From assembly GCA_045530865.1 (NCBI GenBank), contig JAZSCX010000045.1:1-47516 (forward strand): a stretch of 47,516 bases of DNA, given 5' to 3'. The notes under the pieces were generated by a model. It worked only from the letters and a program-made list of their open reading frames with translations. It was not told where the DNA came from and did not search any database. The position numbers were made by a program, and so were the translations under genes. Of the stretch, positions 14,924 to 23,277 are shown piece after piece (the stretch's first letter is position 1; every line of letters begins with the position of its first letter). The stretch comes from Avoscillospira sp045530865. Its GTDB lineage: Bacteria; Bacillota; Clostridia; Oscillospirales; Oscillospiraceae.

Positions 14924-15943
14924 ATGAAAAAGATATTGGTTGGAATGTCCGGCGGTGTGGACAGTGCTGTCTCCGTACTGCTTTTACAGGAGTTGGGCTA
15001 TGAAGTGGGCGGTGCCACCATGCTGCTGCAGCCCTGCGGCACGCAGGAAGCTGCCGATGCCGCCGTCAGTGCGGAAAAGCTGGGCATTGATTTTCATACC
15101 TTCGACTGGCAGGCGGAATTCCGCCGGGATGTAATTGAACCGTTTCGGCAGGTCTATCAGGCTGGCGGTACGCCAAATCCCTGTATTTTCTGCAACAAAA
15201 CCTTGAAATTCGGAAGATTTCTGGAAGAAGCCCTGCGCCTTGGCTATGACGGCATTGCCACCGGGCACTATGCCCGGGCAAAAGAAGAAAACGGGCGGTA
15301 TCTGCTCTACACCGCCAAAGACCGCTCCAAGGATCAGACCTATATGCTCTATCATCTTTCCCAGGAGCAGCTGAGCCGGGTCATCTTCCCCATGGGAGAT
15401 TATACCAAAGATGAAGCCCGGGCGAAGGCCGGTCTGGCAGGATTGCCTGCCGCCTCCAAGCGGGACAGCCAGGACATCTGCTTCATCCCCGATGGCGATT
15501 ACCTGAAATTCCTGATAGAAGATGGTCTGATTCCGCAAAAGGGATATTTTATCGGGCCAAACGGAGAAAATCTCGGCCCCCACAAGGGTCTGGAAGCCTA
15601 CACCATGGGACAGCGCCGGGGGCTGGATGTGGCCTACGGCACCCGGATCTATGTGGTGGGCAAGCAGAAAACCGATGTGCTGCTGGGCGGCAATGACCGG
15701 CTCATGTCCACCCGCGTCCATGTGACCGATGTGAACTTTATTCCCTTTGACCGTCTGGATGCGCCCATCCGGGCGCAGGCCAAACTGCGCTATACCCCCA
15801 AGGGCGGCGACTGCACCATCCACCCCTGCGAGGATGGCGTCATTCTGGAATTTGACCAGCCCCAGCGGGCCGTGACCCCCGGACAGGCCGCCGTGCTCTA
15901 CGACGGCGACTTAGTCCTCGGCGGCGGCACGATTGACAAATAA
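14924..15943 (+). CDS. mnmA: tRNA-specific 2-thiouridylase MnmA
   Basis: A 339-residue enzyme that makes 2-thiouridine at tRNA wobble position 34 using ATP and a persulfide donor. The PP-loop is SGGVDS (9-14). The nucleophile-type Cys90 lies in NPCIFCNKTLKFG and the second catalytic Cys186 in DSQDICFIPDGDY. ATGHYAR and YMLYHLSQEQL are also conserved. The start at 14924 has AAGGATG nine bases upstream; the long open frame further upstream is antisense to the yfbR-like gene. It is slightly shorter than E. coli MnmA (about 368). It is monocistronic, ending at a palindromic repeat. Confidence 0.97.
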   Translation: MKKILVGMSGGVDSAVSVLLLQELGYEVGGATMLLQPCGTQEAADAAVSAEKLGIDFHTFDWQAEFRRDVIEPFRQVYQAGGTPNPCIFCNKTLKFGRFLEEALRLGYDGIATGHYARAKEENGRYLLYTAKDRSKDQTYMLYHLSQEQLSRVIFPMGDYTKDEARAKAGLAGLPAASKRDSQDICFIPDGDYLKFLIEDGLIPQKGYFIGPNGENLGPHKGLEAYTMGQRRGLDVAYGTRIYVVGKQKTDVLLGGNDRLMSTRVHVTDVNFIPFDRLDAPIRAQAKLRYTPKGGDCTIHPCEDGVILEFDQPQRAVTPGQAAVLYDGDLVLGGGTIDK

Positions 15944-15945
15944 AC

Positions 15946-16032
15946 AGATTGCCACGCGCCTGACGGCGCTCGCAATGACAGTGGAACTTCGTAGGTGCGT
16001 GTCATTGCGAGGTCCAACGGGCCGTGGCAATC
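15946..16032. repeat. ATTGCCACG...CGTGGCAAT palindromic repeat, also a terminator
   Basis: AGATTGCCACG and GCTCGCAATGACA on the left mirror TGTCATTGCGAG and CGTGGCAATCT on the right. The arms are about 34 bases with a short unpaired part. It sits between the convergent mnmA and ABC genes, and TTTTT follows at 16032-16036, so it can end the mnmA transcript. The core is a dispersed palindromic repeat common in Firmicutes intergenic DNA. Confidence 0.75.
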
Positions 16033-16035
16033 TTT

Positions 16036-17859
16036 TTATGACAATTCGATCATATTGGTGTACAGCTGGTAATATTTCCCCTTCTGTTCCAGCAATGCTT
16101 CGTGGTCGCCGCGCTCCATGACCCGGCCCTGCTCCAGCACCAGAATGGCATTGGAGTGGCGCACCGTGGAAAGCCGGTGGGCAATGACGAACACCGTCCG
16201 GCCCTCCATCAGGCCGTCCAGACCCTTTTCGATCAGCTTTTCCGTTCTGGTATCGATGGAGGAAGTGGCCTCGTCCAAAATCAGCACCGGTGCTTCGGAT
16301 ACCGCTGCCCGGGCAATGGCCACCAACTGCCGCTGTCCCTGCGAGAGGTTGGCGCCGTCAGAATACAGCACCGTATTGTAGCCCTGTGGCAGATGGGAGA
16401 TGAAATAATGGGCATTGGCGATCTTTGCCGCCTGGATGCAGTCCTCGTCGGTGGCATCCAGCCGACCGTAGCGGATATTCTCCATGACCGTGCCGGTGAA
16501 CAGATGGGTGTCCTGCAGCACCATGCCCAGTGACCGGCGCAGATCGTCCTTTTTGATCTCCCGCACATCGATGCCGTCATAGGTGATGCTGCCGCCCTGA
16601 ATGTCATAAAACCGGTTGATCAGGTTGGTAATGGTGGTCTTGCCCGCACCAGTAGAGCCCACAAAGGCGATTTTCTGTCCCGGCTTGGCATAGAGGGACA
16701 GATCCCGCAGCACCGGCTTGTCCTCCACATAGCCGAAATCCACATGGTGGAACCGGACATCGCCGCGCAGCGGAACTTTGCTTCCGTCGGCCTTGACCCA
16801 GAAATAGTCTCTGCCAGACTGCTCCAGTGTCACCGTACCCTCGTCCACCTCGGGCTCGGCATCCAGCACGGAGAAGATCCGCTCCGAACCGGCCAATGCC
16901 AGCATAATGGAATTGAACTGCTCGGAGATCTGGCTGACCCGGTCGGCAAAGGTGCGGATGTACTGCAAAAAGGCGATCAGCACGCCGCCGGCTTCCTCAC
17001 CTGACAGCAGCAGCACACCCAGCGCGCAGGTGATGGCGTAAAACATATGGGATAGGTTATTAAGAATCGGCCCTACCACAGAAGTGGCTGTGGTGGCCCG
17101 GGTGGATGCCTCACACAGGGCGTCATTCACGGGGTAAAATGCCTCCATGACCTGCTTTTCATGGGTAAACACCTTGATATCCTTCTGTCCCTCGATCATT
17201 TCTTCAATATAGCCGTTGACGGCGGCGGCGTGCTTCTGCTGGGCGCGGTAGCTTTTACCGCTGATGGCTGTGGTAGCTTTGACCACCAGAACCACAACGG
17301 TGCCCAGCACCACCATGATGGCAAAGAGCTTCATGGACAGAGCCAGCATCATCAGCACCGTACCCGTCAGGGACATGACGGAGATCATCATCTGCGTGAT
17401 GGAATGCCGAAGCAGCTCGTTGGTGGCCTCAATGTCATTGGTATAGTAGCTCATGAGGCTGCCGTTGGTATTGCTGTCAAAATACCGGACGGGAAGCCGC
17501 TGCATTTTGGAAAACAGCTCCGTCCGCAAGTGGCGCAAAATCACTGTGCTGGCCTCCAGCATCAGCCGGTTCAGCAGATAATTGGTCACGGCGCTGAGCA
17601 CATACAGGCACGCCAGTCCCGTCAGCAATGCGGTATATTTTGCATAGGTCTCATTAGGGCTGAGCCCACTTGCCTCCAGCAGATTGACCAGCGGCTTCAT
17701 ACAGTAGGAAGCGCCGATGGTGGCAATGACATACACCACAATGGAGGCCACAGCAAAGGCCAGCGTCACCTTTGCATGGCGGAAGTAGCCGAACAGACGT
17801 CCCAGGGTTTTCAGGGGTGTCTGGGCCTTGCGGTAGCCCCGCAGTTCAACTCTGGCCAT
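16036..17859 (-). CDS. ABC exporter, fused membrane and ATPase domains (subunit 2)
   Basis: A 607-residue type IV ABC half-transporter. Six membrane helices lie in about residues 25-320, followed by an ATPase with Walker A GSTGAGKTT, signature LSQGQRQ, Walker B VLILDEATSSID and an H-loop (FVIAHRLST). It overlaps the preceding ABC gene by 14 bases, and the two together make a heterodimer of the multidrug/lipid exporter class. The signature has Gln in LSQGQ where the partner has LSGGQ, so asymmetric ATP sites are likely. The substrate cannot be inferred. ATG follows GGAGGCGC. Confidence 0.93.
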   Translation of the reverse strand: MARVELRGYRKAQTPLKTLGRLFGYFRHAKVTLAFAVASIVVYVIATIGASYCMKPLVNLLEASGLSPNETYAKYTALLTGLACLYVLSAVTNYLLNRLMLEASTVILRHLRTELFSKMQRLPVRYFDSNTNGSLMSYYTNDIEATNELLRHSITQMMISVMSLTGTVLMMLALSMKLFAIMVVLGTVVVLVVKATTAISGKSYRAQQKHAAAVNGYIEEMIEGQKDIKVFTHEKQVMEAFYPVNDALCEASTRATTATSVVGPILNNLSHMFYAITCALGVLLLSGEEAGGVLIAFLQYIRTFADRVSQISEQFNSIMLALAGSERIFSVLDAEPEVDEGTVTLEQSGRDYFWVKADGSKVPLRGDVRFHHVDFGYVEDKPVLRDLSLYAKPGQKIAFVGSTGAGKTTITNLINRFYDIQGGSITYDGIDVREIKKDDLRRSLGMVLQDTHLFTGTVMENIRYGRLDATDEDCIQAAKIANAHYFISHLPQGYNTVLYSDGANLSQGQRQLVAIARAAVSEAPVLILDEATSSIDTRTEKLIEKGLDGLMEGRTVFVIAHRLSTVRHSNAILVLEQGRVMERGDHEALLEQKGKYYQLYTNMIELS

Positions 17860-19660
17860 GGTGCGCCTCCTCTCTCATCTGGCTGTCATAGACCTCACGG
17901 TAGATCTTGCTGCGCTGCATCAGCTCTCCATGGGTGCCCACATCGGAAACGGCGCCTTCCTCCAGCACCACGATTCGATCGCAGGTCATGATGGACGCAA
18001 TGCGCTGGGCAATGATGAGCTTGGTCACTCCCGGCATGGCGGTCCGCAGAGCCTTACGAATATGTTCGTCGGTGGTCATATCCACGGCGGAGGTGGAATC
18101 GTCCAAAATCAGGATCTTCGGACTTTTTACAATGGCACGGGCAATCCGCAGCCGCTGCCGCTGACCGCCGGAAAGGTTGGCGCCGTTCTGCTCCACCATG
18201 GTTTCATAGCCATCGGGGAAGCGGTCAATAAATTCATCGGCACAGGCAATGGCACAGGCCTCCCGCAGCTGGGCGTCCGTGGCATTGGAATCGCCCCAGC
18301 GCAGGTTCTGGGCAATGGTGCCGGAGAACAGCGTGCCGTTCTGCAGCACCATGGATACGCCGCTGCGGAGCTTTTCCAGCCGGTACTCCCGCACATCTAC
18401 GCCGCCCACCCGGACAGTGCCGGAAGAAACGTCATAAAACCGGGGAATCATGCTGACCAGCGTGGATTTTCCCTCACCGGTACCGCCGATGATGCCAATG
18501 GTCTCGCCGCTGCGGATGTGCAGATCAATGTGCTTCAGGGCCATTTTATCGGAATCGCCGGTGTAGCTGAAACAGACATCCTCAAAATCGATGCTGCCGT
18601 CTGCCACCTCCGCATCGGAGCTGCCATCCACAATGTCGATCTCCTCGTCCAGCACCTCATTGATTCGCACAATGGAGGCCTGCGTGCGGGAGATGGTCAG
18701 CATATGCCAGGAAAGCATGGTCAAAGAGGACACCGCCTGCGTGGTATAGGAGACAATACTCACCAGCTCGCCGGTGCCAAGGCCGGTTTTTTCAAACATG
18801 ATCTCCCTGCCGCCCAGAAGCAGCAGCACAACGGTGCAGCCCCACATGACCAGCATCTGGATGGGGCCGGTAAGGTTGAACATCTGGGCAGAATCCCGCT
18901 GGGCCTGCCGCAGCTCCTCCGCCGTATGTTCAAACCGCTCGGATTCATAATCGCTGCGGACGAAGGCTTTGACCACACGGATGGCAATGAGGTTTTCCTG
19001 CACCGCATGGTTCATATCGTCCATGCGCCGGAGCATGGCCTTGAACAGAGGCTGGCCAATCTTCATCAAAATCAGCAACATGGCTGCCAGAACGGGAATA
19101 GCCAGCAGGAAAATCGATGCCAGATGGGGCGCAACGGTCAGCGCCATGACCGAGGACATGACCATCATAAAGGGCGCCCGCACCATGGTGCGGATCAGCT
19201 GCTGCATGGTGGTACGGACGGTGTTGACATCCGTAGTGGTGCGGGTGATGAGGCTGGAGGTGGAAAACCGGTCGGTGTTAGCAAAGGAGAATCTCTGAAT
19301 CTTTTCCAGCAGGGCATTGCGCAGGTTCTTTGCAAATCCCTGACTGGCCACCGCTGACGCCCGGGCGCTGATAACGCCGCAGGTCATGGACAGGCAGGCC
19401 GTAATGACCATCACCGCACCCACCGTCAGCACAAACCGGCTCTGGTTCTCCGCCAGAGACAGCGGAAACCACCGCTGCAGGCCGTAATCCGACTTGCGGT
19501 ACAGGCCGCCGTCCACAATCACAGACATGAGCCGGGGGATCAGTACCTCCAGCAGCACTTCCAGCGTAATAAAAATCGCCGAGGCCGCTGCCCACCCTTC
19601 ATAGCCCCTGAGATTGGGGCCTGCATGGCGGAGCATGCCCGGTTTTTTCCGATGCTTCAC
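17846..19660 (-). CDS. ABC exporter, fused membrane and ATPase domains (subunit 1)
   Basis: A 604-residue ABC half-transporter with an N-terminal six-helix domain and an ATPase (Walker A GGTGEGKST, signature LSGGQRQRLRIARA, Walker B ILILDDSTSAVD). The Walker B of this subunit ends in Asp (DD) where the partner has DE, so this site may be the degenerate one of the pair. I choose the GTG at 19660 (VKHRKKPGMLRH) because AAAGGAG lies eight bases before it; the ATG codons further upstream have no ribosome site and lie in or beyond the promoter. It is first in the two-gene operon. Confidence 0.92.
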   Translation of the reverse strand: MKHRKKPGMLRHAGPNLRGYEGWAAASAIFITLEVLLEVLIPRLMSVIVDGGLYRKSDYGLQRWFPLSLAENQSRFVLTVGAVMVITACLSMTCGVISARASAVASQGFAKNLRNALLEKIQRFSFANTDRFSTSSLITRTTTDVNTVRTTMQQLIRTMVRAPFMMVMSSVMALTVAPHLASIFLLAIPVLAAMLLILMKIGQPLFKAMLRRMDDMNHAVQENLIAIRVVKAFVRSDYESERFEHTAEELRQAQRDSAQMFNLTGPIQMLVMWGCTVVLLLLGGREIMFEKTGLGTGELVSIVSYTTQAVSSLTMLSWHMLTISRTQASIVRINEVLDEEIDIVDGSSDAEVADGSIDFEDVCFSYTGDSDKMALKHIDLHIRSGETIGIIGGTGEGKSTLVSMIPRFYDVSSGTVRVGGVDVREYRLEKLRSGVSMVLQNGTLFSGTIAQNLRWGDSNATDAQLREACAIACADEFIDRFPDGYETMVEQNGANLSGGQRQRLRIARAIVKSPKILILDDSTSAVDMTTDEHIRKALRTAMPGVTKLIIAQRIASIMTCDRIVVLEEGAVSDVGTHGELMQRSKIYREVYDSQMREEAHHGQS

Positions 19661-19693
19661 GGCAAAATCTCCTTTGTTTCGCATTCTGAACCA

Positions 19694-19722
19694 ATTATAG
19701 TCAAATTGCCGCAGCAATGCAA
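19694..19722 (-). promoter_or_regulatory. Promoter of the ABC exporter pair
   Basis: On the minus strand TTGCAT (19717-19722) and TATAAT (19694-19699) are separated by 17 bases, 34 bases upstream of the GTG start. Confidence 0.8.
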
Positions 19723-19734
19723 GTGGCTCCGGAC

Positions 19735-19763
19735 TTGCAAAGTACAATGTTTTCTTCTATAAT
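19735..19763 (+). promoter_or_regulatory. Promoter of the metal ABC uptake operon
   Basis: TTGCAA (19735-19740) and TATAAT (19758-19763) are separated by 17 bases. It diverges from the exporter promoter only 13 bases away. No clear Zur- or MntR-type palindrome was recognised around it. Confidence 0.75.
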
Positions 19764-19791
19764 TATGTTGTGGAAATTTGACCTTTAAGGA

Positions 19792-20667
19792 ATGATTGGA
19801 TTGCGTTTTTCCAAATGGATCATGACGGCTGTGCTGCTTTTACTCCTGACCGGCTGCAGCAGCTCCCAGCCTGCCCATATTGCCGCTACCACGGGTCCTG
19901 TAGCGCAGTTTGCCGAAGCCATTGCGGAAGGCACCGAAATCACCGTGGCGCAGGTGATCACCGAGAATGTATCCTGTCTGCATGACTACTCCCTCTCTGT
20001 CCGCCAGATGGAAGCCCTGACCACCAGCCATGCCGTTCTTTTGTCCGGCGCCGGACTGGAGGAAACCATGGAGGATGCTCTACGAGGAGTCACTACAGTC
20101 TACGACTGTTCATCCGGCGTTTCCCTTCTGGAAACGGGCGGACACGAGCATCACGACCATGACCACGAACACGAGTACGATCCCCACATCTGGCTGGATC
20201 CCACCAATGCCGCCATCATGGCGAAAAACATCTGTGCCGCCCTGACGGAGCTGTATCCGGCCCATGCCGTTACCTTCCGCAGCAATACGGATGCACTGGT
20301 TTCCCGGCTGCAGGAACTGCAGGCTTACGGAGAAGAAACCCTTTCTTCCCTCTCCTGCCGGGAGCTGATCACCTTCCATGACGGCTTTTCCTATTTTGCC
20401 CATGCCTTTGACCTGACCGTAGCCGCTGCCATCGAGGAAGAATCCGGCAGCGAGGCCTCTGCTGCCGAGCTGATCGCCATCATGGAACTGGTGGAGGAAC
20501 ACGGTGTTCCCGCCGTATTCACGGAGGTCAATGGTTCAGTTTCCGCTGCGGATATCATCGAAGCAGAGATCGGCACCCCCCATTTTGCACTGGACATGGC
20601 CATGAACGGTGACTACTTCTCCGCCATGACCTACAACATCGATACATTGAAAGAGGCGCTTTCATGA
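19792..20667 (+). CDS. Zinc/manganese ABC transporter substrate-binding lipoprotein (ZnuA-like)
   Basis: A 291-residue cluster 9 solute-binding protein. A short signal peptide ends in the lipobox LLLTGC (Cys at residue 20), so it is anchored outside the membrane. A His/Asp/Glu-rich loop (HEHHDHDHEHEYDPH, about 117-131) precedes DPHIWLDPTNA, the hallmark of ZnuA-type zinc binders. Other ligands fit the later His (ITFHDGFSYFAHAF) and a Glu/Asp near the C-terminus. ATG at 19792 lies almost on its AAGGA site; a TTG three codons later (19801) has better spacing and may be the true start. It overlaps the ATPase gene by ATGA. Confidence 0.93.
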   Translation: MIGLRFSKWIMTAVLLLLLTGCSSSQPAHIAATTGPVAQFAEAIAEGTEITVAQVITENVSCLHDYSLSVRQMEALTTSHAVLLSGAGLEETMEDALRGVTTVYDCSSGVSLLETGGHEHHDHDHEHEYDPHIWLDPTNAAIMAKNICAALTELYPAHAVTFRSNTDALVSRLQELQAYGEETLSSLSCRELITFHDGFSYFAHAFDLTVAAAIEEESGSEASAAELIAIMELVEEHGVPAVFTEVNGSVSAADIIEAEIGTPHFALDMAMNGDYFSAMTYNIDTLKEALS

Positions 20668-21419
20668 CAAACAAACGACCCCATCGGGGCAGCTGTCAGA
20701 ATAGCTGCTGCCTGAAAATCGAAGATCTTTCCGTCCGCTTCGGCAATGAAACGGTGCTGGAAAACATCAATCTGCATATGCACTGCGGCCAGATGGTGGC
20801 GCTGATTGGCCCCAACGGCGCCGGAAAATCCACATTGATCCGTTCCATTCTGGGACAGCAGCTCTACAGCGGCAGCATCTCCTTTTCCCCTGCCGATGGC
20901 AGCTCGGAAAAGCTCCGCATCGGCTATGTGCCCCAGAATCCCGGCTTCCACCGGGGCGACCCCATCAGTGTGCTGGATCTGTTCCGCTGTGCCCTGTCCG
21001 GACGGCCCGCCTTTTTGCCGGTGAACAAAAAATTCCGGCAGCTGGTGCTGGACTGTCTGGCCCGTGTCCACGGCGAAGCCCTCATTGACAAACGGGTGGG
21101 CGACCTGTCCGGCGGCGAAGTGCAGCGGGTGCTGCTGGCGCTGGCGCTGGAGCCCATGCCCCATATGCTGATTTTGGACGAGCCCCTTTCCGGCGTGGAC
21201 GTGGAGGGCATGGATCTGCTGATGCAGATGCTGGACGAGATCCGCCATACCTACGATCTTTCCATCCTCATGACCACCCACGATTTCTCCATGCTGGAAC
21301 GCTATTGTGACCGGGTGGTGCTGATCTCCCATAAAATTCTAAAAAAAGGCACGCCGCCGGAGGTTCTCTCCTCGCAGGAATTTCTGGATGCGTTCCATAT
21401 GGGAGGTGGCCGCGCATGA
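20664..21419 (+). CDS. Zinc/manganese ABC transporter ATP-binding protein (ZnuC-like)
   Basis: A 251-residue ATPase that powers metal uptake. Walker A is GPNGAGKST, signature LSGGEVQR, Walker B MLILDEPLSGVD, and H-loop TTHDF. Its N-terminus carries the unusual CQNSCC (residues about 11-16) next to the ATPase fold, with a His at residue 7, a possible metal-binding patch. The start overlaps the lipoprotein stop (ATGA) and its own stop overlaps the permease start, so the three genes are translationally coupled. Confidence 0.95.
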   Translation: MTNKRPHRGSCQNSCCLKIEDLSVRFGNETVLENINLHMHCGQMVALIGPNGAGKSTLIRSILGQQLYSGSISFSPADGSSEKLRIGYVPQNPGFHRGDPISVLDLFRCALSGRPAFLPVNKKFRQLVLDCLARVHGEALIDKRVGDLSGGEVQRVLLALALEPMPHMLILDEPLSGVDVEGMDLLMQMLDEIRHTYDLSILMTTHDFSMLERYCDRVVLISHKILKKGTPPEVLSSQEFLDAFHMGGGRA

Positions 21420-22255
21420 GTCTTTGGTATGCGTTCTGCGAACTGGTTCCCCTGCCGTGGCTGTCCATGAATTTTATGAAAAACGCCCTGCTGGCGCTTT
21501 TGCTCATGGCGCCCCTGTTTGGACTTTTGTCCACCATGATCGTCACGGGCAAAATGAGTTTCTTCTCCGATGCGCTGGGCCATTCCGGCTTTACCGGCAT
21601 TGCCATCGGCGTGCTCTGCGGCTCCGCGCTGCCCATGGCATGGGCGGTTTTGCTGGCCGTGGTCATCGCATTACTGTTCTCCTATGTAAAAAGCCGCACC
21701 AGTCACGCGGCGGAGACCATCATCAGCGTGTTTTCCTCCACCGCCGTGGCGCTGGGCATTTTCATTGCCACCCTGGGCGGCAGCAGCTTCACCAAGTTCA
21801 ACAAATACCTGATCGGCGATATTCTCTCCGTCACCCCCGGGGAGATCGGCCTGCTGGCCATCGTGCTGCTTCTGGTTCTGGTATTCTGGGTGCTGGCCTC
21901 CAACCGTCTGGTGCTGACCTCCATCCATCCGCAGCTGGCCTCCTCCCGCGGCATCCCCGTCCGGGGCTATGAGACGCTGTTCACCGTCTGCATTGCCGTG
22001 GTGGTGACCCTGTCCATGAGCTGGGTGGGCCTGATGGTGGTCAATTCCCTGCTGGTTCTGCCGGCAGCGGCCTCCCGGAATATCGCCCGCAACCTGCGGG
22101 AGTATCACCTGTTCGCCATTCTCGGCGCACTGGTTTGCAGCATCGCCGGACTTGTCACCAGCTTCTATCTGGGCTGCTCCACCGGCGCCGTCATCAGCCT
22201 GTATCTGGCCTTGTTCTTCGCGGTTACCTTCTGTTTCCGCCAAAAACGGTCATAA
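21416..22255 (+). CDS. Zinc/manganese ABC transporter permease (ZnuB-like, ABC-3 family)
   Basis: A 279-residue integral membrane protein with about eight hydrophobic segments. The region GKMSFFSDALGHSGFTGIAIG is the conserved ABC-3 permease motif, and later helices contain SWVGLMVVNSLLVLPAAASR, also typical of ZnuB/MntB. It is the last gene of the operon, and its stop codon lies inside the terminator stem. Confidence 0.94.
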   Translation: MSLWYAFCELVPLPWLSMNFMKNALLALLLMAPLFGLLSTMIVTGKMSFFSDALGHSGFTGIAIGVLCGSALPMAWAVLLAVVIALLFSYVKSRTSHAAETIISVFSSTAVALGIFIATLGGSSFTKFNKYLIGDILSVTPGEIGLLAIVLLLVLVFWVLASNRLVLTSIHPQLASSRGIPVRGYETLFTVCIAVVVTLSMSWVGLMVVNSLLVLPAAASRNIARNLREYHLFAILGALVCSIAGLVTSFYLGCSTGAVISLYLALFFAVTFCFRQKRS

Positions 22256-22308
22256 AATATTCAGTGCCTGCACTTCTCCATCTACCGTGCAGGCACTGAA
22301 TATTTTAT
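22252..22308 (+). terminator. Long-stem terminator of the metal uptake operon
   Basis: A perfect 22-bp stem (arms 22252-22273 and 22287-22308, core CAGTGCCTGCAC / GTGCAGGCACTG) encloses a 13-base loop; TTTTATTT lies at its distal end. The stop codon of the permease is part of the left arm. The symmetry makes it a possible repeat-derived terminator. Confidence 0.8.
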
Positions 22309-22340
22309 TTGAATCTGCAAGCGTGCCCTACACCTCATCC

Positions 22341-22480
22341 GTCACGGCGGCTTGTGCCCCCTTTTAGGGGGCTGCCGAATGAAATGAGGCTGGGGGTTGT
22401 TTCGACCCTGTTGGCAGTGATATAGACGCAGCAACCCCCCGGTTTGCTGCGCAAACCACCCCCCTGAAATGGGGGACGAG
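22341..22480. repeat. Hairpin-rich repeat block
   Basis: The non-coding stretch 22311-22510 contains several nested inverted repeats, e.g. CGGCGGCTTGTGCCCCC opposite GGGGGCTGCCG, and CTGGGGGTTG opposite CAACCCCC. It has the same style (poly-G/poly-C arms, CCTGAAATGGGGGACGAG) as the element before dnaX. No gene is supported here. Confidence 0.55.
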
Positions 22481-22514
22481 GGGGCCGCCCCTGCGAACCG
22501 TTATCGATCATGTG

Positions 22515-22539
22515 GTAGGGGCGACCATTGGTCGCCCGC
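22515..22539. repeat. GTAGGGGCG palindromic dispersed repeat (copy 2)
   Basis: GTAGGGGCGACCATTGGTCG plus CCCGC matches the element at 9267-9314 in pattern, with the internal palindrome GGGCGACCATTGGTCGCCC. Confidence 0.65.
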
Positions 22540-22583
22540 AGGAAGTGCCTGCACACACCTCTCAGTCGGCCTTGCGGCCGCCA

Positions 22584-22822
22584 GCTCCCCTCAAGTAACT
22601 ACTGATTAAATGGTATGCACCAAGGCTTCTCCTTGAGGAGAAGCTGTCAGCCTCAAGGCTGACTGATGAGGTGTGCGGAGAAATGTTTCGAAATGATAGA
22701 AAATCTCGGCGAATTCGAAACATTTCCACCTCATCCGGCCCTTCGGGCCACCTTCCCCTCAAGGGGAAGGCGTGGGCCGCTTCTGCGCCAGTACAATTAA
22801 TCAGTGGTTACTCAAGGGGAGC
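22584..22822. repeat. Nested MITE-like element
   Basis: Outer arms of 26 bases (22584-22609 and 22797-22822, GCTCCCCT...CTGATTAA) match at 23 of 26 positions as inverted repeats. Inside lie CTTCTCCTTGAGGAGAAG and CTTCCCCTCAAGGGGAAG, then GACTGATGAGGTG opposite CACCTCATC. At the centre AAATGTTTCGAA and TTCGAAACATTT are a perfect 12-bp pair (22681-22692, 22714-22725). The layering suggests one palindromic element inserted into another. The rest of the gap to 22969 holds only A+T-rich sequence. Confidence 0.7.
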
Positions 22823-22969
22823 CAAGGGCGGCTTTGTGCATGTTTTTTGCATATGACAACACGGCATATTTTCTGCCAAAATATATGTTATAATGGCAGA
22901 TAAGCAGACAAATAAATACATTTAGTAACCGCTGACTAATTAATTACCTCAACCACTTACGAATTCATA

Positions 22970-23182
22970 TCATTTGTTTATCTCAGGATTCTCGGTGCGG
23001 CATAACAGGTAATCAAGACTCACATCATAGAAATCGGCCAAAATTAGAAGCTTTTCGGTAGGCGGCACTCTTTCGCCGGTTTCAAATTTGGATAGAAGTG
23101 CTTGATCGATTCCCGTTTTCTCTTGCACTTCAATCTGTTTCAAGTTGTGTTCCTGTCTCAGCTTTCGTAAGTTATTATTCAT
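22970..23182 (-). CDS. XRE-family helix-turn-helix repressor
   Basis: A 70-residue (if started at 23182, MNNNLRKLRQEHN) single HTH_XRE domain. The fold covers LRKLRQEHNLKQIEVQEKTGIDQALLSKFETG, and the end YDVSLDYLLCRT is the usual C-terminal helix of small Cro/CI regulators. An upstream ATG at 23215 would add 11 residues, but one of the two operator-like TGAC-N5-GTCA sites would then lie inside the gene; both starts are possible. It diverges from a DUF6809 gene and probably represses that promoter and its own. Confidence 0.88.
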   Translation of the reverse strand: MNNNLRKLRQEHNLKQIEVQEKTGIDQALLSKFETGERVPPTEKLLILADFYDVSLDYLLCRTENPEINK

Positions 23183-23194
23183 AAAACCACCCAA

Positions 23195-23245
23195 TGACTT
23201 TTTGTCATATTTCATATTGACATATATGACATTTCGTCATATAAT
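23195..23245 (+). promoter_or_regulatory. Consensus promoter with two TGAC-N5-GTCA operators
   Basis: TTGACA (23217-23222) and TATAAT (23240-23245), separated by 17 bases, form a perfect sigma-A promoter for the DUF6809 gene. The inverted repeat TGACATTTCGTCA (23227-23239) fills its spacer, and a second, TGACTTTTTGTCA (23195-23207), lies 32 bases away centre to centre, on one face of the helix. Confidence 0.82.
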
Positions 23246-23277
23246 TCTAATGCAAATAATCCATGGAGGAACCAGAA

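Noticed and set aside
22311..22850. CRISPR array among the repeats near 22.3-22.8 kb
   Set aside because: The repeats are inverted and nested, not direct with regular spacers, and no cas gene is nearby.
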